Assembly (NCBI GenBank): GCA_001632435.1
Contig: KV424103.1
Location: forward strand, 1-51,502
Direction of reading: 5' to 3'
Source of the DNA: Calocera cornea HHB12733
Lineage: Eukaryota > Basidiomycota > Dacrymycetes > Dacrymycetales > Dacrymycetaceae
DNA length: 51,502 bases
Positions 33,083 through 44,479 of this stretch are shown here, piece by piece. Below the pieces are notes generated by a model. That model was not told where the DNA came from. It saw nothing but the letters and a program-made list of their open reading frames with translations, and did not search any database. The first letter of the stretch is position 1. The number at the start of each line of letters is the position of its first letter. The translations under genes and the position numbers were made by a program.

Positions 33083-35228
33083 TCAAACCGTCTCCGGAAT
33101 GGTGGTCGGCACGACCTCGTCGTGCTCAGGGTCGACCTTCTCCGCGTCACGTGGCCCAATTCGTCCCTCAACCTCGCGACGAATCTCCTCCAAGTTGTGC
33201 CTACCGATATCATTACCAACCCTCCAAGCAGTGAAGACATGACCAGAGGCAAAGATTTCCTCCATTTCCTCGATTGTACGGCCCTTGGTCTGAAATCGGG
33301 TGAGCCAGCCGCGCCGTCTCTTTAAAGTCACAAACTTGCCTCCGGGAACATGAAGAAAATATGGATGAACGCTGCGGCGTTGAACGTCGCGAAAATCATG
33401 TACGTCTTCCAGTATATGGTGTTGAATGCGGGAGGTACTGCAAAAGCTAAGGCGAAATTGAACTGTGGGGTGTTAAAGAGAGTAAGACGATGGTTCAGAA
33501 TGACGTACGGCCCAGTTTGCAGCGGTCGACCACGAGACAGCCTTCGCGCGAACCTTCATCGGGAAGATCTCCGACGGGTACGTCCAGGACACCGGACCCA
33601 TGGTAAACGAAAAGGAGACGACAAACAGGTACGAGCAAACGATGATGCCGTACGTAATGTTTTGGTGGCCGGTGATCACCCATTGGTCTGGCGCGGCCTC
33701 ATCAGTGCGGACCTGTATGGGGTGACGGCATAGACCTACTGGTTCCGGAATCGGGAACGTATTGGACCTCTCCAAATCCTCCCTGGAGACCGCCAACAAG
33801 GAAGAGGAAGAAGGACATGAGGCCCGTGCCACTGTATATCACGTCAATCGCTGGATGAAGAAGATAAGCTATTGAGCTTACACGAGGAGGAGGGGACGAC
33901 GTCCCCACCAGTCGATTGCCCAGAACGCCGGAACGGTAAAGGCGGTGTTGAGCACGTATTGCACGGACGCAGCAATGAGATTAGCACGGCGACCCGTGAG
34001 ACCAGCACCAGCAAAGACGTAGGTAATCTGCGCGACGGTGAGACAAGCGTTGGGGGACGGAGCCGGACACAAAACCCACGTAGTACATCATGACACTATT
34101 CCAAGGTTAACGAAGGTTAAACAGAGCAAATGATATGCGCACTTCATGCCTGTCAACTGACTCCACATCTGCAAGCTCATACCGAGGAACACGCGACGGA
34201 AAATGCCGGGAGCGAACATATCCTTCCAAGCCTTGGGTCCCTCCTTCCTCTCCATTTCAATCTGCAAGATGATTTCGTGATACTCGAGCTGTACGAGTTC
34301 ATCGTCCTTGTTGCCCTTTCCGTGGAGATCGGCGAGGATCTGCAAGGCTTCTTCTCCGCGGTCGTTGTCGAGTAAATAACGCGGAGATTCGGGGAAATAG
34401 AGCATGCCAAAGGAGAGCACAATCGCTGGAATCATCTGAAGACCCCACGGAATCCGGAAGGAAGCAACTCCGTTGATGTAGGAGCAGCCAAATTGGATAA
34501 AGTACTGGATAAGAATACCCCAGGTGATGGACCATTGCTGTAACGAGACGATGCGGCCACGACTATTTGAATGCATAAGAACATTGTCTAACAGGGAGAC
34601 GATTACGACTTACATGCCGGGAGCGGTAATTTCAGCCTGGTAGACCGGAACAACGGTAGAGCTGATTCCGACAGAGATACCCGAGATGATGCGACCGACG
34701 ACAAGCATGCCGCGGTTAACCGCCGCGCACTGAAGAATGGAACCGATAACCCAAATGATGCCGGCAAGAATAATTAGGCGCTTGCGCCCAAAAATATCGG
34801 CTAACCAGCCGACCGAGATGGCACCCACAAAAGATCCCGCGGGCATGGAAGCGACGATAGCACTGCAACCGTCAATGAGGTCTTGGTCGAGAACGGTGCG
34901 AGATAAGAGTCACCCTTGAATATCGCCTTGGGGATTGTAGAACAGGTCGAGCCAGTACGGATTCTGGATTGAATAAGCAGCAACTCCCGTCAAGCAAATA
35001 GAGTCCATTACGTTAAGGACGCCAGACATAGACGAGATGTCCAGGCCAAACAACCCACCGCCGATACAGGCGAAAGAGCCGACGATGTAGGGGTTGCTGG
35101 CAATCCATGGGGAGTACTGTGCAGATTGTGTTGGAGGCGAGTCACCACGGTTTCACTCAGGAGGAACGTACGCTACGGGCTGTCAGGCCGGCATTGCGAC
35201 GCTTCTCAGTGGGGTACGCCTCAGCCAT
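33083..35228 (-). CDS. MFS monosaccharide transporter (HXT/high-affinity glucose type)
   Basis: Plasma-membrane sugar:proton symporter. Start MAEAYPTEKRRNAGLTARS. TM1 has YIVGSFACIGGGLFGLD, followed by SVGWLADIFGRKRLIILAG (G-R-[KR] loop), VGRIISGISVGISS, VPVYQAEITAPGMRGRIVSL (PxYxxE...RG), FPESPRYLLDNDRGEEAL, and IDWWGRRPLLLV. GPVSWTYPSEIFPMKVRAK is the PSEIFP---R motif; the C-terminal region has GRTIEEMEEIFASGHVFTAW and a polar tail ending TTIPETV. Roughly 530 residues after eight or so introns. A minus-strand TATAAAG at 35298-35292 is about 65 bp before the ATG, and a cluster of CCG/CGG palindromes lies 510-640 bp upstream. Sugar specificity cannot be read from sequence. Confidence 0.9.
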
Positions 35229-35291
35229 TCTGGCAAATCGACTAGGGGGAGAAGAGAAGAGACAGCGACTTACTGTACAACTCGGGCCGGT

Positions 35292-35298
35292 CTTTATA
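35292..35298 (-). promoter_or_regulatory. TATA box of the sugar transporter
   Basis: TATAAAG on the minus strand, 64-70 bp before the ATG at 35228. Good match in sequence and position for a regulated transporter promoter. Confidence 0.6.
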
Positions 35299-35742
35299 CC
35301 GCAGGGCACCCCCTCCGATGTCAGAAGAGGCACGCGGCCGCAGCAGAAGTCTCCGTTCAGACCGCAATATTTGATGAGAGAAGATGCGAAGCCCAAGTAG
35401 CACACGATAGGCGAAGGTCACAGGGCCGTGCCTGCCGAAGTATGGCAAGGAATTCCGTGTTTGACAAAAGAAGGCAGTTTGTCTCATGGAACTTGGTTGA
35501 GCTCCGAAACTAGTCCGGACTTTTGAAGCAGATGCGCATGGTAGCAGCATGGATTGCAGTCACGTCTCGGCACTCTGCAAGCGGTTCGGCAATATTGTTC
35601 GAAGCAGGCTATGACGTTCCGGAATGGCAGGAGACACGAGGGTTGGAGAAAAAACATGGAAACAGAATGGGAACAAACCGAAGCTTGGTCCTCCTTGCGG
35701 AAGCTCGACTTCTTGGGCGGTCATTACGTCATCAGTCTCTCC

Positions 35743-35869
35743 GATCGGCCGGCCGATCATGCGCTGGCAATACACTCCGCGCGGACCATTTCTGCCCCAC
35801 ACTATCCCCATGGGCCTCCGGCTAATCGGAAGTCCATTGATTTCCTGTGCTTTTAATCCGCTCGTGCGG
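35743..35869. promoter_or_regulatory. Cluster of CCG/CGG palindromes, putative zinc-cluster factor sites
   Basis: Perfect 16-bp palindrome GATCGGCCGGCCGATC at 35743-35758; perfect TCCGCGCGGA at 35776-35785; CCG-N6-CGG at 35818-35829 and again at 35858-35869. Inverted CCG/CGG half-sites with short fixed spacing are the recognition pattern of fungal Zn2Cys6 regulators. Such regulators often control sugar transporters. The bound factor is not identified. Confidence 0.45.
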
Positions 35870-36072
35870 ACGGCGGTTACTCCATGCTGCGAAGAAGTCT
35901 CTAACCTTGCCGAACTCCGGTTTAGTAGGACACAATAGCCGTCCATCATCGGCACGGCGAGCCAACAAAGTTGACGCTTGTCTTTTGGCCAGTACTTCTG
36001 AAAGCTACCATCTCGAGTCTATCCACCGGTAGCGCATGCAGTCCCATAGTCCAAACAGGTATGATGGACACA

Positions 36073-38052
36073 TCAAGATCGCGTCATTTCGTTGGCCGTA
36101 ACGGCGAGAGCCACTATCGTACACAGAATGCCCACGGTCCAGTGGATGACCATCTCGATGCTTTCTTTCCTCTGCTGTTCTCCAACCGGCCCTCCCACGT
36201 CGCCAATCTCCGTGTCGGCCCTTGACGAAGACCCAGTGCCGAGAATCAAATCCAGTAAGGACGATAGCACTTGTCCACCGTCCAATAACGGTAAGGGCAG
36301 CAGATTGAAAAGATATAGCGCGATCGTGACCGTCAGATTGTAGCTGAGAAATGGATTTGTAAGCGCCCGGGCGTTCAGCGATAGGAGATGGAAATGGCGC
36401 ACGATATGAAGAGATTGACGAGATCTGGGAGCCAAAACGGTATCAACGGCGTGCGGGGTAGGTATGTGCCGACGCGCACTTGCTCAACAGGGTCAGGGGC
36501 TTGGTCCAAACCAAGATTCGCCCGCGTACCTTGTCGCCAGACCTCGGATCTGGGTCCCTTCCACACGACGACCCGCTCCTTGCCGCGGTCCATATCGATG
36601 AACGTTATGCGCAGCAGCTGTGCTTCTGGTGACGGAATGATGCACAAGTGTTGGCCAGGACAGCCGGCGGGATCACACCGCCGCGGAGTAGTGTTGTTGC
36701 GGTTGAATAGGGATAATGGGGATAGACAATGCCCTTGATACTCAGAGGGGGATGCCGACATTGGTACAAAACATGCGAGCTCGGGCGTGGACGGCTCGGA
36801 GCAGCACGCGGTAGAGGAGCCTGTGAATCATAAGACTTTGCCGAACTACATTGCGGGCAGGCACGTACTGACAAACTCGGACGAGTCGATGCACCATCCT
36901 CGGCGCTGCTCTTGTGGCGCCTTCGAAAGCAGAAACAGCTCCCATGGATCTCCCTTCGTCCCGTTCTGAGGATCTATGCCCAAGGGTGTGTCGTCTAATT
37001 GTGTTACAAGGGACCCACGCGGCATATAGTCGTCCAATGTGGTGGCCTGACGAGCGCTCAGCGGTTGTTGGGCGACTCAGACAGGCCCACTCACCTCATT
37101 ATAACCCAGCACCACTTTGCCCAGGTTGCTGACGTCGGTCCAGCCAATGGGCGTGGCAAGCTTGCCCAAGCCGCTGTGGGCGATGGCGTAGAACGCGATC
37201 CACAAGAAGATGTTATGCAGAGCGCCAGCACTGGCAAGCCGAAGCTGGGCTGTTGCGCTCGTCGACGGCTTGTAGGTCAAGGATACAAATGCGGTCGGGA
37301 CGATGACGTGCAGAGCAAGCCCGACAGAGTACAGAGGGGTGTCTTCTCTGAGGTAAGAGTTCAACAACGCTCGAAGGCCGTTCCGGTGGGCGCAAATGGA
37401 CTCACAATGCGGCAGAAATGGCGTGTCCAAATTCGTGGAAAGATTGACAGATGAAGAGTGCGGTAAGCATGAGCGGCAGATGGGAGATTGGAATTGTTAT
37501 CCCGGGGATCTGTGGAACCGTTAGTGATGCTCCCTGCAAGCCAAGCAAGTTTTGCACCAATGGGCGCAAGGCCAAGTTAGCCTTGGAGTCAGGCGCGAGT
37601 GCAGGCGCTAGTGCACCGATGGCCCGTTTTGCAAGTTTGTGCGCGAAAGGCGGCATCGCTGATGCCACTACTGGCGACGAGAAGTGCTCGGTTGCAACAA
37701 CCAAGCCGGTCCAAGCCATGATGCAGACACTGGCGAACATGCCGGTGATCCCGATGAGAGCCCCGATGCCATAGACAGCTTTGCCGAGCGGAACCCAGCC
37801 GTGTGTTGCCAGGTAGGTGGACAAGCGCTCGTGCGCGGCGTTGAAGGCGGTTGACTCAAGCTTGAGGTTCACATAGGAGAGGTGGAAGCTTGTGTACTCT
37901 GGATCGAAACATGAGCCCGGGCCCGATGTCCGGGTCAGGGGTCGGGTGCGAGGCAGCAGAGGGGTTAGGAAGCGCTTGATTGTGAGCCTGTGCGAGACAT
38001 GTATGGCCACCCAGAACAAGGTCAGCACCACAGCGGGGACCAGGACCGGCAT
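36073..38052 (-). CDS. Site-2 protease (M50 membrane metalloprotease)
   Basis: Intramembrane zinc protease of the S2P family that releases SREBP-type sterol/hypoxia transcription factors from Golgi membranes (Stp1 in Cryptococcus). Start MPVLVPAVVLTLFWVAIHVS, a membrane helix. Several helices follow, then LFICQSFHEFGHAISAAL with the HExxH motif HEFGH at about 37420, the PDZ-like luminal region, YNLTVTIALYLFNLLPLPLL and LLDGGQVLSSLLDLI with the conserved LDG third-ligand motif. The last helix (WTVGILCTIVALAVTANEM) ends TRS. Length roughly 540 residues, somewhat variable in the family. Divergent from YKT6 across about 530 bp. SREBP pathway membership is inferred from the family. Confidence 0.85.
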
Positions 38053-38583
38053 TTGAGATTGAGCAAGCTATGGACGGAAGGCCGCCATGGATTGTTGGTG
38101 TACAAGATGAGCAAAGTACGAAGGGAAGAAAGTGCAGAGCGCCCCCCCGCGCCAGTGGGACAGGGTCTCTCCTATGTACTGTAACAATGCACTGCAGCGC
38201 TCTCGCCCAGTGCGCTTCCCGCTGCGCCACACCTTCTTTGTCTGATTTGACAGCTTCTTTGACAAAGTTGGCCAATTCAATTGGTTGACACTCAGCAGGC
38301 GGCCTGGTCGTATTCAATCCTGCATACTTGGACAGCATAGTGAACAGAACGAAGCAAACTGATAGAATTCGACGAGTTTCCGCACCCACGGCTCGTCATG
38401 GGTTACTCCGGCGGGCGGGGTTGCGTGTCCCCAGTCGGAGCTGTGTACGTCAGGGGCCGCCGCGCCCAGATCGCCACCCTGCCTGCGCCTTACCACGTTC
38501 ACACTCCTCCCTCCCCCCGCACCTTCACACTTCACGACCACCATTGGCTTATCATTATCTGATCTAGAACCAGCACTCGCACC
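38053..38583. other. Divergent promoter region of site-2 protease and YKT6
   Basis: About 530 bp. A minus-strand open frame at 38314-38682 overlaps the YKT6 first exon and is a shadow. The part next to YKT6 (38470-38580) is pyrimidine-rich. No TATA seen. Confidence 0.45.
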
Positions 38584-39338
38584 ATGAAGATCTACTCCCT
38601 CGCCGTCTTCACCGCTCCTCCTGGGGGCGCCGCCACCCAGATCGCGTGCTACAACGACCTCTCCTCCTTCTCCTTCTATCAACGCGGCTCCGTCGGCGAG
38701 TTCATGGCATTCTTCTCAAAGACCGTCGTCGAGCGTACCCCGGCGGGCCAAAGACAGTCGGTCCAGGAGCAGAGCTACAAGTTCCACGTCCACAACTGGG
38801 GAGGGGCGGACAACCTTGCAGGTGCGTAACCCAGTATCGCAGATCGAACCGCTCGTTGAGCAGCGCTATCCGCAGCGATCGTCATCACCGATCTGGAATA
38901 TCCCGTCCGACCGGCCTTCTCGCTACTGCAGAAAACCCTGGACGACTATTCGACACAGAAGAAGGGCGTGTCCTTCAATGCGCCGTCTAGTGCCTCCCCT
39001 GGGCCGAACCTGAAGGACTTGGTGGACAGGTATCAGGATCCTCGGCAGGCCGATGCTATCATGAAGGTCCAGGCCGAGCTAGATGAAACCAAGGTCATCC
39101 TTGTGAGTCCACTGCCGTGACAGTTTAGGATCGTGCTAAACCAGAATGCAGCACAAGACCATAGATTCTGTGTTACAACGCGGAGAGAAGCTCGACAACC
39201 TCGTTGAGCGATCCAACAACCTGAGCGCCCAGAGCAAGATGTTCTACAAGACGGCAAAGAAGGTCCGTTACTATAACTCCTCGAGGCTGCAAAGTACTGA
39301 TCCCTGTCTAGCAAAACGCCTGCTGCGTTATCATGTAG
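38584..39338 (+). CDS. YKT6: Prenylated R-SNARE Ykt6
   Basis: SNARE for ER-Golgi, endosome-vacuole and autophagosome fusion. It cycles between cytosol and membrane by lipidation. Longin domain: [45 protein letters not shown], an intron, [25 protein letters not shown] motif: [20 protein letters not shown], an intron, [20 protein letters not shown] with the central Arg, [18 protein letters not shown] last intron (GTCCGT...TGTCTAG) leads to the short exon QNACCVIM and stop at 39336-39338. The C-terminal CCVIM is the double-lipidation box (palmitoylated Cys and farnesylated Cys). About 200 residues, normal. Confidence 0.94.
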
Positions 39339-39477
39339 TTCAATGTGTCTTCTTGCCCGTTCTTGTATACGAAGCACGCGAGGCATGTCTCCACGACTGC
39401 ATACCCATTGACGACTGTCGCTGTATGATAATGTGTGTAATGGAACAATGCGCTCTGTACCGAGGTCACGTAGCTAC

Positions 39478-41845
39478 TCATACAATAAACATGTCCATGG
39501 TGTCGACTCCATCTGCGTAAGCCATGCTCTCGAACACCAGCTGCTTCCATAGATCGTTCACAAACTCCTTCGCCTCTTCCTCCAGCACCTGCTCAAGTAT
39601 AAGTGACAGATTGAGACAGGACGAAGGGTCACGCACGGGCTCCAAGCCATCCACCAATTCAGCTGGACCTTTGTGATCTTTTACATGCTCCACGGCGAAC
39701 ATGACCAACTCATCGTCATCCAGCTCACCGAGATATCCAGTGATCTTTCGTCTCGCCAGTGGCTCAACCTTTGCATCAATAGATGCCTGCCAGGGTATGA
39801 GTGAAGAGCGAAAGTAATAGTAGTGGCAGGCTCACATCGCTCAGTGCCAGCCAGTTCAGCTTGGTCTTCAGAATCTCATCCATGTCCATCGCAAGAACAC
39901 GCGCCTTCAGCGTCTCCAGCTTCTCCACCCGCTTGCCACCGCGACTCATAGCATCAAAGTCGAGCTTAACGAGCCCTCCCCTCTTCTTGCTCGTGTCCTC
40001 ATCTTCATCCTCCTCCATGACGACCTTCCTCGGCTCAGGTTTGGCCTCCTTCCTCTCTTCCACTTTTGGTGCATTGGCAGTGATGGACAGTTTGAGCGGC
40101 TGGGTATCATCGAGAAGCAAGCCAGCTTTGCGCTGCTCGTCCATCAAAGACGCGAGATCCTCCATCTGCTTTTCGAGGAACTTCTCAGACTCCAAACGAA
40201 GATGCTCAGCTTCTCGTTGTTCAAGTTCCCAGCTGCGCTGGTCAGCGGCACGTTCACGAGCGAGGAACGCAGCTCGTTTCACTCTCCAGGCAGCCCTACG
40301 TAGCGCATTAGCTGTGATCTTGGAACGAATGAGGATTGAGCTCACCGGTCGGTATAGAACAGCTCGTCACTCTCATCATCATCCCAAACCTCCAACCGCA
40401 CCAACATATCGGCACGGTCCCTCTCTCGCTGACTCTCCAAAGTGTTCTCGCGCGCTATCTGCCGCTCAATCTGAGTGATACGCGTACGTTCGCGATTCTC
40501 ATACCGACGTTCCCGCTACACCGCTGTCAGGACAAGACTCAGGATGAGCATGACCACTTACGTCGCGGAAGACGTTCTCCTCTTGAATACGTCTAGCTTC
40601 CAATCGCTCCTGTTCTAGTTCCCAGTCGGACCTCTCGACAGTCGTCGGTGATTGCATGTCCTGATCGCTCGTACCGCTTTGGCTTGGTCGACGGTGCTGC
40701 CAGCCATTGTCTCCGCCGCGAACGAATCCGACAGGCCGATTATAGCTCTGCGGACCATTGCCATATCCCTGCTGGGGTCCAGAAGGCGGCGGCTGGCCTC
40801 TACCCCAACCGCGTCCGGGACCGGTCGGAGGTCCTATAGGTGACATAGCAATAGCAGCGGCAGACGCACTTTGCGCAGCTTCCTCCGCCTGCTTCCTCTT
40901 CTCATTCTCCTTCTTGGCTGCCCTCTCGCGGAACATGGCGATCTCGCTCATGACCAATCCTCGCTGCTCCTCGGGCAAGTCGGCTTCCTGCAAGTCGCGA
41001 AGATGCGGTGGGACGGGCGCGTCTTTCTTGCTCGCAGCTAGAGCAGCTGGCAGGGAACCTTGGCCGATCGTGGTGAGAAGGTGGGATATGTTGGCTCGGG
41101 CTGAAATAAGGGCTTCCTCATCACCCTGCAGTAGACGGTTAGCTAGGCGCCAAACCAAGCGGAAAAAGGACACATACATCCGTATCCATGCGTTGAGCCT
41201 CATATGCAGCCAGATAAGCTTTTGTCTTGTCGTCCGCCTTTACCAGCAGCTTCTTAGCCTCACCATTAGGATCCTCCAGATTCGGCAACGGCAGACCGTT
41301 CAACGTCTGCAATGCTCGATTTACCGCCTCGGGTTCTTCGAACTCGGCGAAACCGAACGCTTGAGGTTTGTTCTGTGCATTGAGAAGTCGCTTGAAGGAC
41401 CGCAAAGTGCCACATGACTGCGAGAATCATTAGCATACACGTCGAGATAGCGCATAGAGTACATACCGCGAACAGTTGCTCGAGGAAAGTATTGTCAATA
41501 CCGGCCGAGATGGAACCGACGAAGAGCGTGGTGGGCTTGTCAGCCGAGTGGGCAGCTGGGATGCCCTGGCTTGCATAGCTTGGTAGTGGTGCTCTGAGGC
41601 CGAGCCCCAGACGGTTTGGGCCACCGAGCATTTTTGGATGGACAGTGCTGGTCGACGGAGGGCAGCAGTGACTGGGGATCAACCGCCGACAACTTGGCCC
41701 TGACACGCATTTGGCTCCGGGCCCACCAATGAAAAGATAATTGGGCGGTTGCCACTGAACACTCTTGCACTGCAGGGGACATTCTTGCATCCATAGCATT
41801 GGATTGGTAACCTGAACTTTGCAAGGGCTGACTTACTTGAAGCAT
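39478..41845 (-). CDS. RBM25/Snu71-like splicing factor with RRM and PWI domains
   Basis: U1 snRNP-associated alternative-splicing factor type. [23 protein letters not shown], an intron, [40 protein letters not shown]. Then [20 protein letters not shown], a Pro/Gly-rich linker ([19 protein letters not shown]), long ER-rich coiled coil ([20 protein letters not shown]), and a C-terminal PWI domain ([54 protein letters not shown]) ending MDMFIV. The N-terminal Pro/Gln region usual for the family is poorly preserved. The best start is ATG at 41845, followed after MLQ by a GTAAGT intron ending CCTGCAG; this places the start inside a decayed MFS gene fragment. The first M of the RRM frame itself is at 41799. 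Start uncertain, identity of the rest firm. Confidence 0.85.
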
Positions 41846-41855
41846 GGATCGTTAT

Positions 41856-42080
41856 CTCCTCGTTCTCGCCAAGCCCGCTTCTCATCACCTGCATATGGCG
41901 CTAATATATATGTTCCAACTTCTCGAGGCCCCGCCTCTCCTGCATCCTTCTCGGTCCCATGACATGAAGATCATATGGACACAGCAGGACGTACGTGAAG
42001 GTCAGCAATGATGCCCCCTTGTATCTTGGAGTGCGGAAGAGACATCTACTGGTGTATTCTGCTCACGATTATGAAAGCCA
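41856..42080 (-). pseudogene. Decayed 3' fragment of an ACS-family MFS transporter gene
   Basis: The minus strand aligns with the end of the intact transporter at 7352-9061. Shared in order are a CCAAGATACAAGGGGGC / CCGAGATACAACGGCGGC block, a MIFMSW / MIFISW block, and LAPYAGDEKRAWRE followed by GDN-x-P-x-FK, where the intact gene continues WLL and the relic stops. About 50 of the last 57 aligned bases match. A deletion of about 20 bp before the MIF block and a 16-18 bp insertion before LAPY break the reading frame relation. No start or upstream transporter half is visible, so this is a truncated relic. Confidence 0.75.
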
Positions 42081-42398
42081 TTTCCAATCTCCGGAGGCTA
42101 ACCGGCGTAACTGCATGACGAAATACGACCCGCTCCTCTGGAAGAGCAGAAAGAAGCGAGGCCGCTACAGAGCAGAAAACCGTGGTATTGTCGATGGATG
42201 ATTGTACACATGGTGGGCGATGGGAAAACATCCGAGCCGCCGAGGCGTACGCAATGACTCGGCAGACGGGCTGCCGACGGACTGCGTCTTGCGCGGCACA
42301 GCGGCTTATGACTCTCACACCGTTGTCTCCCTTATAAATACTGTTCAAAGCTGTACGCTGCTTGGTACCTGCAATCTTGGCTGGAGCCTGACTGAGAC
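42081..42398. other. Upstream region of P450-1
   Basis: Spacer between the MFS relic and the first P450. A TATAAAT at 42333-42339 lies 60 bp before the ATG at 42399. Whether more of the decayed transporter is hidden here is unclear. Confidence 0.5.
42333..42339 (+). promoter_or_regulatory. TATA box of P450-1
   Basis: TATAAAT, 60 bp before the P450-1 start codon. Consistent with an intact promoter. Confidence 0.55.
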
Positions 42399-44369
42399 AT
42401 GGAGGTGTATATTGTTATCGTTCTCACTATAGTGTTATGGGTTGTCCTCCGGGCGACGACATCTCCGAGATCTGTATGCTCGTCTTTTCACTACTTGCGA
42501 CCTGCGTAACATGACTCTCAGGAGGTTCCACTGGTTGGAAGTTGGATGCTCTTTGGCTACGTAACGGCAACCAAGGCGATGTTCGTATCTAAGCGCTATC
42601 TGGAGCAGGGTTACCAGAAGGTTCCTTTCCGTCCCAGGTCGTCTCCTCGCAATGTCTGACCGGATCATCCTAGTACAAGGACCGTACGTTTCAAATCCCT
42701 GGCTTCCAAGATTCAACATTCTACGTCTCTTCGACCAAGTTGATTACTGAGATACGCAAGGCACCTGACAGTGTGCTCTCCTTCTGGGCCGAGCTTGACG
42801 TGGTTCGTTGCCGGATTTGTAAATGGACTTTCTACTGACATTGAGCACTATTAGGCGCAGGCTGCCCGATACACCCTAAGCCCGTCTACGGCCGACGATC
42901 CTTCGCATATTGCACTTTTGCATAAGGCATTGTCCTCCTCTCGCGTGGACAAGCTGCTGCCCGAGATCTTCGACGAGATGGAGTACGCATTCGACAAGGT
43001 CCTTGCGTTGCCTGAGACAGGAGGTACAGTGTTGCGGCGCTCCAACTTGCTGTGAAAGAAGTTCATTATGGAATTGCAGCCAAAACTGTCAAGTTCTACA
43101 ACACGTTCCTGGAGATCATAGTCCGCATCAACAATCGCATGCTGGTTGGATTGCCATTGTGTAAGCGAGCCTTTGCAGCTCATCCGTTACATATTTGAAC
43201 GAAGCGTGCCTAGGTCGAGATGACGGCTATACCAAGTTCACCTGCAAGTTCATGGAGCCCATTTCGATCACGGCCTTCCTCTTGAGTTTGTGGCCTGATT
43301 TCCTCAAACCGTGAGCTGGGGCATTACCCGACCGAGACTGGCTCTGATGCTTTCAAAGTATCGCCGCACGTGTCCTTCGAGCGCAGAAGACGGTCATTAC
43401 TGGTCAACGTTTCCTCGTTCCCGCGATCACTGAGCGGCGGCGACTGGAAGCGGATCGCGAGTCGGAGCTCGAAGATGTCCCGGTACGTTCTTGACCACGT
43501 GTATCCAACTGGAAGGACTCTAAAGCTCTTGAACTCAAAGAGAGACTTCCTCCAGCATCTAATGGACACCGCTCCAGATCGTGACAGAGAGGCCAAGGAG
43601 ATTGCGATACGTGTCATGTCCCTCAACGTGGCGAGCACGCATACCAGCGCGATACCATTCACGAGGCTCTTCTACGATCTACTCGCCAATCCCGAGTACA
43701 TCGAGCCGCTGAAGGCAGAAGCCGAGCTGGCTATCAATGATCACGGATGGACAAAGGATGGAATCAGGGCAATGGTCAAAATGGACAGCTTCTTCAAGGA
43801 ATCAATGCGCTACCGTGGCATCGGGATGAGTACGCCGGGACGCCCACTCTACGTAGTTTCGTGCTGGCTAACGTATTCATGGCTCTGCCTCAGGCAGTCT
43901 CTCGCGTCGAGTAATGAAACCGATGCATCTATCCGATGGCACGATCTTGCCGGCGGGTGCGCAGGTCGCCGCTAATGCATGGAGTGTTCATCACGATTCA
44001 TCGATTTACCCCGACCCTGATACCTTCGACCCATTTCGCTTTTCCAACAAAGTGGAGCAGGGCGAAAGTGCAGCTCATCATGCATTTTGGACGCCAAGCA
44101 GCGAGTATCTGGTATGGGGCCACGGAGTCCATGTCTGGTCAGTTGCTATATTTCAGAGCTGTACCGTGACTGTGAGCCTGATGCCCGCCCTCAGTGCTGG
44201 ACGATTCTTTATAGTCTATGTCCTCAAAGCTATGATGGCGCATATGCTGCTGAACTACGATTTCAAGATTCCTGAAGGACAGAAGTCGCCCAAGAAAGAG
44301 ACGTTCCTCTCTGTCGCCATCTTGCCAAACCTGAAGGGGAAGGTGGAATTTTGCAGAAGACAAGCATAG
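42399..44369 (+). CDS. Cytochrome P450 1 (ent-kaurene oxidase-like group)
   Basis: Membrane-anchored heme monooxygenase of the ER. Anchor MEVYIVIVLTIVLWVVLRA, then Pro-rich VPLVGSWMLFGY, KYKDRTFQIPGFQDSTFYVS, and RINNRMLVGLPLCRDDGY. I helix: LNVASTHTSAIPFTRLFYDL, without the usual acidic residue. K helix: FFKESMRYRGIGM with E-x-x-R, then after a phase-1 intron SSLSRRVMKPMHLSDGTILP, and DTFDPFRF as PERF region. Heme loop: WGHGVHVCAGRFF, where the Cys codon is split TG/C by an intron at about 44140-44197. C terminus KKETFLSVAILPNLKGKVEF, ending RRQA. About 500 residues. First of three tandem P450s; reaction not predictable. The group includes basidiomycete terpenoid hydroxylases. Confidence 0.85.
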
Positions 44370-44479
44370 CGACTCAGGAGGGTCAGCCATAAGTCGAACC
44401 AGCTGTCACCATCATGTATACCTCACCTCTCATGAGCCATTGTAATACCATCGCTACTCCAGTACTAAGCAGGGTCCGA
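44370..44479. other. Short spacer behind P450-1
   Basis: Probable 3' flank of P450-1. Nothing recognised. Confidence 0.4.

Larger units (their letters stand above)
35229..36072. other. Upstream region of the sugar transporter
   Basis: About 840 bp. It holds the transporter TATA box (35292-35298) and the palindrome cluster at 35743-35869, then the 3' flank of the site-2 protease gene. Open frames on both strands (for example 35560-35955 minus) have no recognisable content. Confidence 0.5.

Noticed and set aside
35560..35955. 131-codon minus-strand open frame upstream of the sugar transporter
   Set aside because: No recognisable content, overlaps the palindrome cluster, and plus-strand frames are equally open.
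38314..38682. 122-codon minus-strand open frame overlapping YKT6 exon 1
   Set aside because: It is a shadow of the YKT6 coding strand and GC-rich leader; YKT6 is firmly identified.
44380..44410. GGTTCGACTT on the minus strand as a tRNA B box
   Set aside because: No A box at the right distance and no acceptor stem pairing; no tRNA was found anywhere in the window.
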